From Pseudoflavitalea sp. G-6-1-2 (GTDB taxonomy: Bacteria; Bacteroidota; Bacteroidia; Chitinophagales; Chitinophagaceae): DNA of 64,000 nt. Position 1 is the stretch's first letter; each line of letters starts with the position of its first letter. The stretch lies in contig NZ_JABBGB010000001.1 in NCBI RefSeq assembly GCF_012927185.1, positions 1,488,001-1,552,000 of the forward strand. Direction: 5' to 3'. The translations under genes and the position numbers were made by a program. Of this stretch, positions 25,902 through 35,632 are shown piece by piece. The notes beneath the pieces are model-generated. The model was given only the letters and a program-made list of their open reading frames with translations, was not told where the DNA came from and ran no database searches.

Positions 25902-27494
25902 ATGCAAAATAATTCTTCCCGGCTCCGCTGGGTGATCGCAGGCGGTGTTCTTTTCAGCCTCTTTTTCTATCACGAAAACATCGCTGTAAACCTCGCCATG
26001 TTCAATCTTTTTATTCTGGCAGCATTCTTCTATCTATACGCCGATGCCAGGCAAAACACTGCGGTGAGATGGCTTGCACTTGGCCATCTTACCTGCCTGG
26101 CGATGGTGGTGCTGCACAATACCGACCTGAGCATTCTTGCTTCCTGGGCTACACTCTGGTTAACGGTTTCCTATGGAATGTATGTGCATCGGTCGCCTTT
26201 GTATGCGGGTGTGTCGGCTGCTGCCAATTTTATTCTGAGCCCTTACCTGCTGGTGGTCTCTTTCTTCAGCTTGTCGAAAAAAGGGATGAAGAAAAGAAGG
26301 ATAACAGGAAGGATTATACGCTTCATGCTTTTTCCCGCGGCTTTACTGCTGATCTTTACGATAGTGTATGCAGTAGGCAACAGCGCTTTTCAGGATGTGT
26401 TTGAGAAAGTTGCCATGAAGGTGGAACGAATACTGAATTATTTATTCCAGACTCTTTCATGGGGCAGGTTTGGTTTGCTGCTTCCCGGATTGTTGCTCAG
26501 CGCTGGTTTGCTGGTGCGCAGAAAGAGTTCATTCTTCAGCGATCTCGAAAGTAAAAAAACAGACAATCTGCAAAGAAAGCGCATCAGCTGGGTTGAAAGA
26601 AGTCATAATATATTGTACAATCTGCTGGAGACTTTCATGGGAAAGCTCACCACAGGAATGATGGCGCTGAAGAACGAAAACATCACCGGACTGATCAGTC
26701 TTGGGTTGCTGAACCTGCTGCTGCTGGTGGTGAACTTTCTCGATGTGAGCAATCTCTGGTTCGGTTATGAAAATGTGAAATCAAACATGCTGGTGAAGTT
26801 GCTGCACGACGGAACGGGCATTCTTATTTTCTCCATCGTGCTGGCGATGGCGGTGCTGATGTTCTTCTTCAAAGGAAACCTCAATTTCTACTCGAAGAAC
26901 AAGTGGCTGAAATACGGCGCTTATCTCTGGATCTTGCAGAATGCAGTACTGGTTGTTTCTGTATTCCTTCGCGACTACTATTATATTCAGCATTACGGAC
27001 TGGCACATAAAAGGCTTGGCGTGCTTTTCTTTCTCGCCATGGTAATTGTAGGATTGTTCACTGTTTATGTGAAGATCAGAAACAGAAAAACAAATTACTA
27101 CCTGCTTCGCGTGAACTCCACAGCAGCAGTGGTTTTGCTGGTGTTGTCGACCACTGTTCACTGGGATGAACTGATTGCACGGTATAACCTCAGCCGCAGA
27201 GCAACCGTACCTGTGGATATGAATTTTCTTTTGTCGCTTTCCAACAAAACCATTCCACTGCTCGAAAAAAATATAACAGCTTTCGACAATGCGTTGCCGG
27301 CAAATAAGCATGATTCTTCTGTGAATGATGCTTTTCTGCAAAAGGATTTTTATCAATACGACACTATCGAAAATTTTAAGCGAAGATTGAAAAACAAGGA
27401 GCAACGTTTTTTGGAAGAGCAGGCGAAGTTTACGTGGCTTTCCTGGAACTATGCAGACCATTACGTGAAGCAATATTTAGCTTATCTTCCATGA
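25902..27494 (+). CDS. Polytopic membrane protein, DUF4153/DUF4173-like
   Basis: 530 residues with about eleven predicted membrane helices. The region around residues 330-400 (FFKGNLNFY, DYYYIQHYGLAHKRLGVLFFL) resembles the conserved part of DUF4153/DUF4173 proteins. A C-terminal tail of about 90 residues is probably periplasmic. It is the last gene of the XrtN cassette, 69 bases after xrtN with a hairpin between. No catalytic motif is seen, and a role as accessory or maturation factor of the sorting system is inferred from position only. Confidence 0.8.
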   Translation: MQNNSSRLRWVIAGGVLFSLFFYHENIAVNLAMFNLFILAAFFYLYADARQNTAVRWLALGHLTCLAMVVLHNTDLSILASWATLWLTVSYGMYVHRSPLYAGVSAAANFILSPYLLVVSFFSLSKKGMKKRRITGRIIRFMLFPAALLLIFTIVYAVGNSAFQDVFEKVAMKVERILNYLFQTLSWGRFGLLLPGLLLSAGLLVRRKSSFFSDLESKKTDNLQRKRISWVERSHNILYNLLETFMGKLTTGMMALKNENITGLISLGLLNLLLLVVNFLDVSNLWFGYENVKSNMLVKLLHDGTGILIFSIVLAMAVLMFFFKGNLNFYSKNKWLKYGAYLWILQNAVLVVSVFLRDYYYIQHYGLAHKRLGVLFFLAMVIVGLFTVYVKIRNRKTNYYLLRVNSTAAVVLLVLSTTVHWDELIARYNLSRRATVPVDMNFLLSLSNKTIPLLEKNITAFDNALPANKHDSSVNDAFLQKDFYQYDTIENFKRRLKNKEQRFLEEQAKFTWLSWNYADHYVKQYLAYLP

Positions 27495-27528
27495 CACATT
27501 GTATCATTTCCTCAAATAATGTTGAATC

Positions 27529-28998
27529 ATGAGAAAACACGTATGGCTGTTCACATTATTGGCGGGCGGTTCAACGGGCATGATGGCGCAGGAAAGCGCC
27601 CGGCCCGTTTTCCAGTCTATCAATACTGAAGTACTTGCTAACTCCAAAGCGTATGAAACGCTCAAAGAATCTTCCATCAAAATCGGTCACCGGTTAACAG
27701 GTTCTGCCAACGGAAAGAAGGCGGAACAATATGTATTCGATCTGCTGAAATCATATGGATACAGCAATGTAAAATTCCAGCCTTTTGAAGTGGAAAGCTG
27801 GAGCCGCGGACACGTGCATGTAGATTTGCTGGATGCATCGGGCAACAGGCTCGAAGAACTGAAAGCAGTGGCACTCGCGCATTCACCCGTGAAGGTGAAC
27901 GAAACTGCTGAGGTGGTAGATATGGGCAATGGACTCGAAGAAGATTATCTCGCCAATCCTGAAAAAGCAAAAGGAAAAATTGTGCTCGCTTCATTATGGC
28001 TGCTGCCCGGAAGCAAGCAGGGAGCCCAGAATCTGCATCGTTCAGAAAAAACAGCGTTGGCCATCAAGTATGGTGCAAAAGGCATTTTGTTGTTCAATGG
28101 CGTGAAGAATGGTGTGCTGCTCACCGGAACTGCATCGGTAACAGGAAAGCTGAATCCGATTCCCGCAGTCTGCATCACCAACGAAGACGGACTTCGTCTG
28201 AAAGAGCAGCTGAAAGAAAAATCCTATTCGGTAAAACTCAGCATGCACAATTTCAGTGGGCCTATCAAAGCCAGAAATGTGATTGCTACAGTGCCTGGTA
28301 CGAAGTATCCGAATGAGAAGATCATTGTTTGCGGTCACCTCGACAGCTGGGATCTGGCAACGGGGGCAACGGATAACGGACTCGGATCATTTGCTATCAT
28401 CGATATGGCACGCACCTTCAAAAAACTGAATCTGCAAACCGATCGCACCATCGAATTTGTATTGTTCATGGGAGAGGAGCAGGGATTGCTGGGATCGCGC
28501 GCGTATGTAGAGCAGGCAGTGAAGAACAAAAATCTCGATCAGGTAAAATATGTTTTCAACTTCGATATGGCCGGAGCTGCCATCGGCTTTACTGCAGGCG
28601 GAAGAAAAGAAGCGGAAGAGTTTTTCAAATCAACAGGAGAAAGTATCAAAGCAATGGATACTGTTTTCGTAAACAAATCCAGTGCAGGCGGAGCGGGATT
28701 GCACAGCGATCATCAGCCGTTTATGCTGCAGGGAATTCCTACGGCTACTTCTGTGGGCAATATTCCTTCTGACGTGTATCGCTGTTATCATGCGGATTGT
28801 GATGGTATCGACCTGATCAACCGTCAGTGGATGGTCGACCAGGTTCGTTTCAGCGCTATGATGATCTATGCAATGGCAAATGTGCAAGTGCTTCCTGCGA
28901 AGCGAATGGACGATGCCAGTACCAAACAGTTTCTCATCGATAACAAGCTTAAAGAAGCTTTGCAGATCGCGGGAGACTGGAGATGGAAGGGTGAATAA
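27529..28998 (+). CDS. Secreted M28-family zinc aminopeptidase
   Basis: 489 residues with a signal peptide (cleavage near MMAQ). A PA-type insert lies at about 120-240, then the M28 catalytic core with all five zinc ligands placed as expected: H and D in CGHLDSWD and TDNGLGS (about 268-286), the catalytic and metal glutamates in MGEEQGLLGS, D in FDMAGA and H in LHSDHQPF. Probably a periplasmic aminopeptidase or carboxypeptidase Q-like enzyme taking part in peptide use. It converges with the barrel protein, only 3 bases apart. Confidence 0.95.
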   Translation: MRKHVWLFTLLAGGSTGMMAQESARPVFQSINTEVLANSKAYETLKESSIKIGHRLTGSANGKKAEQYVFDLLKSYGYSNVKFQPFEVESWSRGHVHVDLLDASGNRLEELKAVALAHSPVKVNETAEVVDMGNGLEEDYLANPEKAKGKIVLASLWLLPGSKQGAQNLHRSEKTALAIKYGAKGILLFNGVKNGVLLTGTASVTGKLNPIPAVCITNEDGLRLKEQLKEKSYSVKLSMHNFSGPIKARNVIATVPGTKYPNEKIIVCGHLDSWDLATGATDNGLGSFAIIDMARTFKKLNLQTDRTIEFVLFMGEEQGLLGSRAYVEQAVKNKNLDQVKYVFNFDMAGAAIGFTAGGRKEAEEFFKSTGESIKAMDTVFVNKSSAGGAGLHSDHQPFMLQGIPTATSVGNIPSDVYRCYHADCDGIDLINRQWMVDQVRFSAMMIYAMANVQVLPAKRMDDASTKQFLIDNKLKEALQIAGDWRWKGE

Positions 28999-29001
28999 TT
29001 T

Positions 29002-32000
29002 TTAGAAATCGATACCCATCGCAAAATGCAGCATGGGTTTGCCCGCGAAAATGCGGCCCATTTCCCAGCCCGCATCGAGGCGAAGGAAATATCCCAGCAG
29101 CGTGCTGCGAACACCGAAACCATAGGAGCCTGCAAATGGTCCGATACCGCCAGCTTTGGTTTTTACGAATATCTCATCCGGCAACTGTTCATCAGGAACG
29201 TAAGTGATCTGTGGTCTGGCCATCTTGGAGATCTCTCCGCTCCAGGCTGTTCCCAGATCGAAGAACTGAATCAGCTGGAAGTTGCGCAGGAAGGCATTGT
29301 TGATCGGTTTGTTGAACAAGGTGGTGAATACCGGGAACCGGAACTCACTGTTCAGCACCAACGCATTGCTTCCGTTTGCGATATTCTGTCTGAAGCCACG
29401 CAGGTTAACTGCGAGCGACTGATAGGCGTAGGTAGGATCCTCTGGTTGAGGTCTTGTATAGTACTTGGGGAATAACCAGCCATCCTGGCCCCCCAGATAG
29501 TAGACGATCTTCTGATCTCCGAAACTCATATCTCCCGCGGCACGGCCTGCCCAGATGAAGTTTCTGAAGATAGGATAGTAGTATCGTGCATCGAAGCCGA
29601 TATTGCTCATGAACCTTCCGGTTTTCTGCGTAGCAGTGGCCGTTGCGTTCGGCTTACTCACCATGGCGTTTGCATCGATATACAATTTGTAACGAAGACC
29701 ATTCAGAATGTTCATTGCTTTCTGAACGGTATTGTCGTACACGTATTCCAATCTCGATACAACATAGTTCTGTTTGGATATCTCCGGTGAATCGAGTACG
29801 AACTCGTTATCGTATCTCCAGTCGGTTCTCAGCATAACCCTGTCTGTACGGAAACCAGCTGACAAACGCAGGCTGCGAACTCTGTCGAAGGGATATTTTA
29901 CAATCGCCTGATACAGGTTGGTGAAAGATTTAGCTTCGAAGGTTCCGGATTTTCCGTAAGGATTGGGAACTGCTACCAGTTCGGTTTTGCGATAGTAAAG
30001 CAAGGAATAATCCAGTCGTTTTTTGAGATAGTCTATGCGACCGAACCATTCACTCCCTCCATCGAAAAGGCTTTGGTTTACGGGAGTGTAGATGGCTGCG
30101 CCGCCTGTTCCGATGCCCACGCCACCACCTGAACCGATTCCTCCGATCAGTGGAAGACGCATACCGCCGGTGAAGCGGATATCTTCAAAGAGATCGAAGA
30201 TGGAGGCTTTGATCATTCCATTGAAAGAGCTTCCGTTCTGGAGGCTTACCGGCAATGATCCGGTGAATGGCTGATAACGGCTGATCAGTACATCGTTGTT
30301 GAAACCTCCGGAGAAATTGTCTACAGAGAATTTCAGTTTATAATCGAACAGTTTTGCTTTTCTGAGAATAGGTTCTTTGCCGGCAGGTGTTTCTTCTGCT
30401 GGCTCAAAGATATTGGCGATGCGATTGGCCGCTACTGCACTGTCTGTGGGGGTGATGGCCTTCTGTGGCTCAGTAACCGGAGGTTGGTTCTGCTGCTGAA
30501 CCGGTGGCTTTTCTTTTTCGAAACCTGTTTCGAATGCATCGTTGTTGGTAGTGTCGCGGAGAGCCGGGTTCTTGGGAACAATGGCATGTCCGGCAGTGGA
30601 CTTGGTTACATCCAGGCCCAGAATTCTTTTGCGGTAATCAGTTGGTTTAGGATTAATGTTTCTGCGTTTGAGCGCAACTTCATCTATGCGGAGACGATAG
30701 AGAAATTTGAGATTGCCCTGTTGACGGGTTTCGCTGATCAGTCCTTTATTGCCTGCGATCTTTGTTTCGAGCAGATTGCTGGCGTAGTTGGTGATGGGGA
30801 AGACATAGGCCGAATCGCTCGTCATGGAGAAAGAGAACATGCTGTCTGGCTGGCTCTTGCCCCATGCTTTGAGGGTAGAGTCGAGATCAGACGGATCGGG
30901 GTTACGGAGAATTTCATCTCCTACCATGTACACAGTGTCTACTCCTCTGCGTTGCGTATGGAAGAACCCGGCGAAGCGGTTGGCGATACCGGTCTGATCG
31001 CTCACGAAAGTGAAGTGAGATGTGTTGTATTGCATGGGATAGCGGGCATCACCATACTTCATGTTGGTGAGCTGGCTGATCTGCCTGAATTCGCTTTTGT
31101 TGAAATTATCTGCAAGGAAGATATTGTAACGGCTGTTGGGAACGGTGGTATCGTCAGACACTGCGTCTCCGCTGGGTCTGTTGGATGAGAAGATGATACC
31201 TGTTTTGCTTGGGAAAGCTACAAAGCTTGGATCGAGATCGGAGTAAACGTCGTTGGTTACCTGCTCGTAGCTGTCGGCATCGATCTTGTAAATGTAGATA
31301 TCGGATTGTCCTTTTCTTACGGCGCTGAGAAGAAGGGTATTGTCGTCCAGACCGAATTTCACATCCACAATCTGTTCGAACGGCGTTATTTCCTGCTTAA
31401 CTCTTTTGCGTTTGGTGATGAGGTCGTACACGAAGATATTCACTTTTCCTTCTTTCCAGTATACGCAGGCGAGTTTGAGGCCTTTGCCATCCCAGGCGAG
31501 GAGCGGATAGTTTGGATTTACTTCGTTCTCGTTGCTTTTTACACCACTTTTCAGCAGTACGTATCTGTCTACCATATTGTCCCAGAGAACAACCTGATGC
31601 AGACCACGCTTGTATTCTACCACAGCATAGGTCATGCTGCGGGGAGCGGGGTTGGGTGCAAAGCGGAAATAGTCTCTGTTGTTTCTGATTTCCTCCACCA
31701 CGGTAGCATTGCCTTTGGGGGCGTCGCGGCGACCTTTGATGTCGGCGTAATATTTTTCGGAGGTTTTGGTCATGAAATCGCTGAGCACATCTTTGAATTT
31801 CTTCTTGCAGATGCGTTGTGAAGCGGTATTGGTGTTGCGGTATACGCGGGCGAGGTATAAAAAGTAGGTAACGTTCTCTTTTTTATAGTTCTCTGCGATA
31901 TAGTTCCAGAAAGCATGGCCTGCCAGTTGTGGCTTCTCGAAAGCGAACCCATAGAAGTTCTTGTAATCGCCGGAGAGCATGGCAAGCTTGAGATCGTTGT

Positions 32001-32559
32001 CGAGTGAAGTGTTCCAGTTGTCGGCTGCGTAGGCAACATAACCGTCTGTGAGCCATTTGGGGAGATCGAGCAGGGCCTGATTGGCAGCGAATTCGCCGAG
32101 ATCATCGCCGAAAAGGAGGTTGTCTACGAGAATGCGTGCGATACCCTGACGGATCTGTTTACGGAGATTTTCGAGATTGCCATCGTAGTACAATACCATT
32201 TTGTTGTTCACCAGTTTGGTGAGACCACCGGAAGTCTGCCAGTCGAGCGAGAGCCCGATATTGGACTGCTGCATTTCATCGAAAGTATTGTAGAGGGCTA
32301 TATTGGCTTTGCGCTGAAGGCCATATTCAACAAATTGTTCCAATTGGGGAAGTTCTTCTTCAGCTACCTGAGCTACAAAATTGGCAATGGTTTTTCCATT
32401 TTCGTAGAAGTAAGTGTTGAAGTTATTTGATTGGTAGTATTGCCATTTGAATTTCCTGAACTGAACCCGGTTTTTTCCAAACTCCACGGTATTGACCTGA
32501 GCGGTCAGATTATCACACAGCAGCAAGGTTGCAAGGAATACGAAAAATACTTTTATCAT
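29002..32559 (-). CDS. Peptidase-MA-like / TolB propeller / Omp85-type barrel protein
   Basis: 1185 residues from ATG 32559, which begins the signal peptide (KVFFVFLATLLLCDNLTAQ); an ATG at 32583 would add 8 residues. Residues about 30-290 resemble a gluzincin/peptidase MA domain but lack HExxH (the helix reads QGIARILVDN), so it is probably inactive. A PD40/TolB-like propeller follows at about 310-600. A proline/glutamate linker precedes a C-terminal beta barrel with the Omp85 hallmark LRGF, SEFRFPVF and FFDLGTAW, ending in MGIDF. It is likely an outer-membrane protein; function unknown. Confidence 0.82.
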   Translation of the reverse strand: MIKVFFVFLATLLLCDNLTAQVNTVEFGKNRVQFRKFKWQYYQSNNFNTYFYENGKTIANFVAQVAEEELPQLEQFVEYGLQRKANIALYNTFDEMQQSNIGLSLDWQTSGGLTKLVNNKMVLYYDGNLENLRKQIRQGIARILVDNLLFGDDLGEFAANQALLDLPKWLTDGYVAYAADNWNTSLDNDLKLAMLSGDYKNFYGFAFEKPQLAGHAFWNYIAENYKKENVTYFLYLARVYRNTNTASQRICKKKFKDVLSDFMTKTSEKYYADIKGRRDAPKGNATVVEEIRNNRDYFRFAPNPAPRSMTYAVVEYKRGLHQVVLWDNMVDRYVLLKSGVKSNENEVNPNYPLLAWDGKGLKLACVYWKEGKVNIFVYDLITKRKRVKQEITPFEQIVDVKFGLDDNTLLLSAVRKGQSDIYIYKIDADSYEQVTNDVYSDLDPSFVAFPSKTGIIFSSNRPSGDAVSDDTTVPNSRYNIFLADNFNKSEFRQISQLTNMKYGDARYPMQYNTSHFTFVSDQTGIANRFAGFFHTQRRGVDTVYMVGDEILRNPDPSDLDSTLKAWGKSQPDSMFSFSMTSDSAYVFPITNYASNLLETKIAGNKGLISETRQQGNLKFLYRLRIDEVALKRRNINPKPTDYRKRILGLDVTKSTAGHAIVPKNPALRDTTNNDAFETGFEKEKPPVQQQNQPPVTEPQKAITPTDSAVAANRIANIFEPAEETPAGKEPILRKAKLFDYKLKFSVDNFSGGFNNDVLISRYQPFTGSLPVSLQNGSSFNGMIKASIFDLFEDIRFTGGMRLPLIGGIGSGGGVGIGTGGAAIYTPVNQSLFDGGSEWFGRIDYLKKRLDYSLLYYRKTELVAVPNPYGKSGTFEAKSFTNLYQAIVKYPFDRVRSLRLSAGFRTDRVMLRTDWRYDNEFVLDSPEISKQNYVVSRLEYVYDNTVQKAMNILNGLRYKLYIDANAMVSKPNATATATQKTGRFMSNIGFDARYYYPIFRNFIWAGRAAGDMSFGDQKIVYYLGGQDGWLFPKYYTRPQPEDPTYAYQSLAVNLRGFRQNIANGSNALVLNSEFRFPVFTTLFNKPINNAFLRNFQLIQFFDLGTAWSGEISKMARPQITYVPDEQLPDEIFVKTKAGGIGPFAGSYGFGVRSTLLGYFLRLDAGWEMGRIFAGKPMLHFAMGIDF

Positions 32560-32661
32560 TGGCTTAATCTGTTGAAATTCCATAGCCTCTCATTAATCTT
32601 TTAAAGTTAAAACAATCCGTATTACCGAAAAAAAATACAATTTGCGCAAAACCGCGCCCAT

Positions 32662-33303
32662 ATGCTTACTGTGAAAATGTTCACATTCAATCCGATTCAG
32701 GAAAACACCTATGTTGTTTACAATGATCAGCTCGACTGCGCAATTGTCGATCCGGGTTGTTATTTCGCCGATGAAAATGATGAACTGAAACAGTTTATTG
32801 ATAAAAAGGGTCTACAGGTCAAATATCTGTTAAATACACATGGGCATTTAGATCATGTGTTTGGCGATCAGTTCGTGTTCGATACCTGGGGGCTTCAGCC
32901 GCATCTGCACGAAACCGAGAAGCAGGTATTCGACTATGCGCCGGTGTCTGCTCTGCGGTACAATCTGCCTTTCAAAGCCTATACGGGTTCCTGTATCTTT
33001 TTACGTGAAGGAGACACCATAAGGTTGGGTGAAGATAACTTAAAGGTGCTGTTTACCCCTGGTCATTCTCCGGGTCATATCAGCTACTGGTGCGAGGCGC
33101 AGCATTTTGTGCTGAGCGGGGATGTGCTTTTCCGTCAGAGCATCGGCCGTACCGACCTTCCGGGAGGAGATTATGAAACCCTGCTGAACAGCATCCGCAG
33201 TGAGTTGTTCGTAATGCCCGATGATACGCTGGTATACTCCGGGCATGGCCCGTCCACCACTATCGGATACGAAAAAAGGAACAATCCGTTCTTCAACCGG
33301 TAA
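32662..33303 (+). CDS. MBL-fold metallohydrolase (glyoxalase II-like)
   Basis: 213-residue metallo-beta-lactamase-fold enzyme. The dinuclear metal motif THGHLDH is at 59-65 (H60, H62, D64, H65), the third histidine is in PGHSPGH, the bridging aspartate in LSGDVLF and the last histidine in YSGHGPST. Length and motifs fit the short GloB-like/YcbL class acting on thioesters, without the substrate domain of true glyoxalase II. It is divergent from the barrel-protein gene and converges with the flippase gene. Confidence 0.95.
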   Translation: MLTVKMFTFNPIQENTYVVYNDQLDCAIVDPGCYFADENDELKQFIDKKGLQVKYLLNTHGHLDHVFGDQFVFDTWGLQPHLHETEKQVFDYAPVSALRYNLPFKAYTGSCIFLREGDTIRLGEDNLKVLFTPGHSPGHISYWCEAQHFVLSGDVLFRQSIGRTDLPGGDYETLLNSIRSELFVMPDDTLVYSGHGPSTTIGYEKRNNPFFNR

Positions 33304-33314
33304 GCGCCCGGCTA

Positions 33315-34826
33315 TTACAGGAATTTGCCGATAAAGGGCAGCCGTTTCATTTCTTTCCGCTCCACTTTCAGGATCAGCAGGGTAAAGAGCCCGAAGAACA
33401 GCAGGCTGGTGCCATAGTAAGTTAATTTGTAATAAGAAGCTGTTTTGGAAATATTGCGAACGATCAGTTCGTGGAAGATATAGAACAGCGTTACGATCAC
33501 GAGGTAGGTGATCAGCTTCTTTTTCGCATATGGGATGGGATAATATTTTTGTCCCAGCACATAACTGATGATCATCATAAATGCATAACAGCAGAAAGTG
33601 GCCCATGCGGCACCGGTATAATGGAAGGCTGGTATGAGTACTATGTTGAGTATGATGGTGATCACTGCTCCGGCAATGGTGATATACGCGCCGGTCATGT
33701 TTTTGTTGGTGAGTTTGTACCAGACGCTCAGGTTGTAGTAGATGCCGAGGAATACGCTGCCCATGCTGAGGATGGGTACAATATGGATGCCTTCGGCATA
33801 TTCCGGATGTTTGGAGGCAATCAATCCCTGCCAGATTTCCAGAAACAGCGATACGCCGAGGAACATAAAGCAGCAGGCGATCACAAAGAATTTCATTACC
33901 CTTGCGTACATGCGCTGCGCGCCTTCGTGGCGGCTCTGATTGAAAAAGAAAGGTTCTGCCGCCAGCCTGAAAATCTGAATGAAAATGGTGATCAGTACTG
34001 CCAGTTTGTAGTTGGCCCCAAATACACCCAGTTCATATTCTTTCTGTTTAACCGGTGCATCCAGTACGTGCTGGTACACCAATCTGCTGAGCATTTCATT
34101 GATCATGCCACCCAGGCCCACAATGATGAGCGGGTAACTGTACTTCATCACATCCTTCCATAATTTGAAATCGAACTGGAACCTGAATGAGATGAACTCT
34201 TTATACAACAGCAGCAGGCTCACTGCGCTGGCAATTACGTTGGCTATGATGAAGTACCCGATGCCGACTTCGGGTCTGTACAATTGGGCCAGAAAAGTAT
34301 AAGGATCGTGCTCGCGCGCGGGCTTGGCCACAAAATAGAAAAACAGGATGATGGCCACATTCAGCAATGCCGAGAACATATTGATGAATGCATATTTCCG
34401 GGGCCTTTCTTCCTGCCGGAGGCGGGCCATTGGAATGGTGTAGAGCGTGTCGAAGAAAACGATCCAGATCATCCAGGTTACAAACTCCGGATGTTTTTCC
34501 ATGCCGATGAAACTGGTCATCGGTCCCTCGAACATAAACAGCAGCGCCGTTAAGAGGATAGTGGAAACGATAACGGAAATGTTGAGCGTGTTGTACAGTT
34601 TCTGACGGTCATGGTCCTGCGCAAACCTGAAATAACTGGTCTCCAGGCCATATGTAAATAAGATGTTAAGGAAGGGAATCACCGCATAGATCTGCGTGAA
34701 AGCATAAGAACCATTGGGGTCAAACAACCGGAATCCCAGCAGGCTTACACCAAAGCTGAGAAATCTGCTGAATATCCTCGGAACGCCATACCACAGGGTT
34801 TGACCGGCTAATTTCTTAATGCTCAA
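33315..34826 (-). CDS. Oligosaccharide/lipopolysaccharide flippase (Wzx/MATE-like)
   Basis: 503 residues with about 14 membrane helices. The N-terminus (GQTLWYGVPRIFSRFLSF) and the central polar helix (EMLSRLVYQHVLD) are typical of polysaccharide-biosynthesis flippases of the MOP superfamily. It should move lipid-linked glycans across the inner membrane. No glycosyltransferases are adjacent, so the glycan is unknown; such solitary flippase genes occur in Bacteroidota. Confidence 0.92.
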   Translation of the reverse strand: MSIKKLAGQTLWYGVPRIFSRFLSFGVSLLGFRLFDPNGSYAFTQIYAVIPFLNILFTYGLETSYFRFAQDHDRQKLYNTLNISVIVSTILLTALLFMFEGPMTSFIGMEKHPEFVTWMIWIVFFDTLYTIPMARLRQEERPRKYAFINMFSALLNVAIILFFYFVAKPAREHDPYTFLAQLYRPEVGIGYFIIANVIASAVSLLLLYKEFISFRFQFDFKLWKDVMKYSYPLIIVGLGGMINEMLSRLVYQHVLDAPVKQKEYELGVFGANYKLAVLITIFIQIFRLAAEPFFFNQSRHEGAQRMYARVMKFFVIACCFMFLGVSLFLEIWQGLIASKHPEYAEGIHIVPILSMGSVFLGIYYNLSVWYKLTNKNMTGAYITIAGAVITIILNIVLIPAFHYTGAAWATFCCYAFMMIISYVLGQKYYPIPYAKKKLITYLVIVTLFYIFHELIVRNISKTASYYKLTYYGTSLLFFGLFTLLILKVERKEMKRLPFIGKFL

Positions 34827-34958
34827 AAATCAAAATTTTTAGAAGTCAGCACCAAAATTAAGGTTTCAGTGATGATAATCTCGACGAACATACAATTGAA
34901 TCTATTAATATTGTAACACGTTACTGTATTATTAACCGCTAACCCCAGTAGAAAGACT

Positions 34959-35621
34959 ATGAAAAAACGATTACCCGTAATGGGCCTGATCGCAGCATCC
35001 CTGGTTATCAGCGCCGCTGCCAACGCACAAAGTGCTTCGGAAGGCAAGGTGGAACATTCGAATGGAAAGAAAGCTGCAGCTGTTATCGAGCTGCCTTATC
35101 CCGAAGATGAAGTAAGTGATGTAGTGGCAGATGCACTTGCCAGCAGAGGAGTGAAAGGAGAAAAGTCGAAAGGCTTTCAGATCTATCGCAATGTAAAGTT
35201 CAACGACAGAGATGCCGACCTCAACGATCTCCATTTTAAAATAGAGCGCAAAAGCCGCAAAGAGAAAGATATCACACTCGTTTATCTGCTGGTTGCCAAA
35301 CCCAACGAGAACGTGGGTGCGCGTTCAGAATCCGACTATCATAAGATCGAGGAAGCCAAAAGCTACCTGAACTCCATGATCCCAAGACTGGAGGCGCATC
35401 ATCTTGAGCTCCAGATCAAAGATCAGGAAGGCTCCGTGCAGAAAGCAGAGAAAAGATTTCAGTCGCTGGTAGAAGATTCCGTTTCTTATGTAGACAAGAT
35501 CAGAGCGCTGGAGCAGAAAATGCAGACCAACAGAACTGACAGAGCTGCCCAGACTGAAGAAGTAAAAAAACAAAGGGCAACGCTGGAAGCAATGAGATCC
35601 AGAAGAAAGCCTTCACACTAA
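34959..35621 (+). CDS. Secreted coiled-coil protein, unknown function
   Basis: 220 residues with a clean signal peptide (LIAASLVISAAANAQ). The mature protein begins with an alpha/beta part of about 110 residues (IELPYPEDEVSDVVADALASRG) and ends with a charged coiled coil (about 140-215) rich in Lys, Glu and Gln. No family could be named. It converges with the histidine kinase gene, 11 bases apart. An inverted repeat GTAAC-AC-GTTAC lies about 40 bases upstream. Confidence 0.8.
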   Translation: MKKRLPVMGLIAASLVISAAANAQSASEGKVEHSNGKKAAAVIELPYPEDEVSDVVADALASRGVKGEKSKGFQIYRNVKFNDRDADLNDLHFKIERKSRKEKDITLVYLLVAKPNENVGARSESDYHKIEEAKSYLNSMIPRLEAHHLELQIKDQEGSVQKAEKRFQSLVEDSVSYVDKIRALEQKMQTNRTDRAAQTEEVKKQRATLEAMRSRRKPSH

Positions 35622-35632
35622 TCAACTTATGG

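Noticed and set aside
30484-31188. 234-codon open frame on the plus strand
   Set aside because: Antisense to the propeller/barrel gene; no family features.
33471-34163. 230-codon open frame on the plus strand
   Set aside because: Antisense to the flippase gene; His/Asp-rich shadow composition.
34913-34924. Inverted repeat GTAAC-AC-GTTAC upstream of the 34959 gene
   Set aside because: Five-base arms in AT-rich sequence are too easily due to chance to list as an operator.
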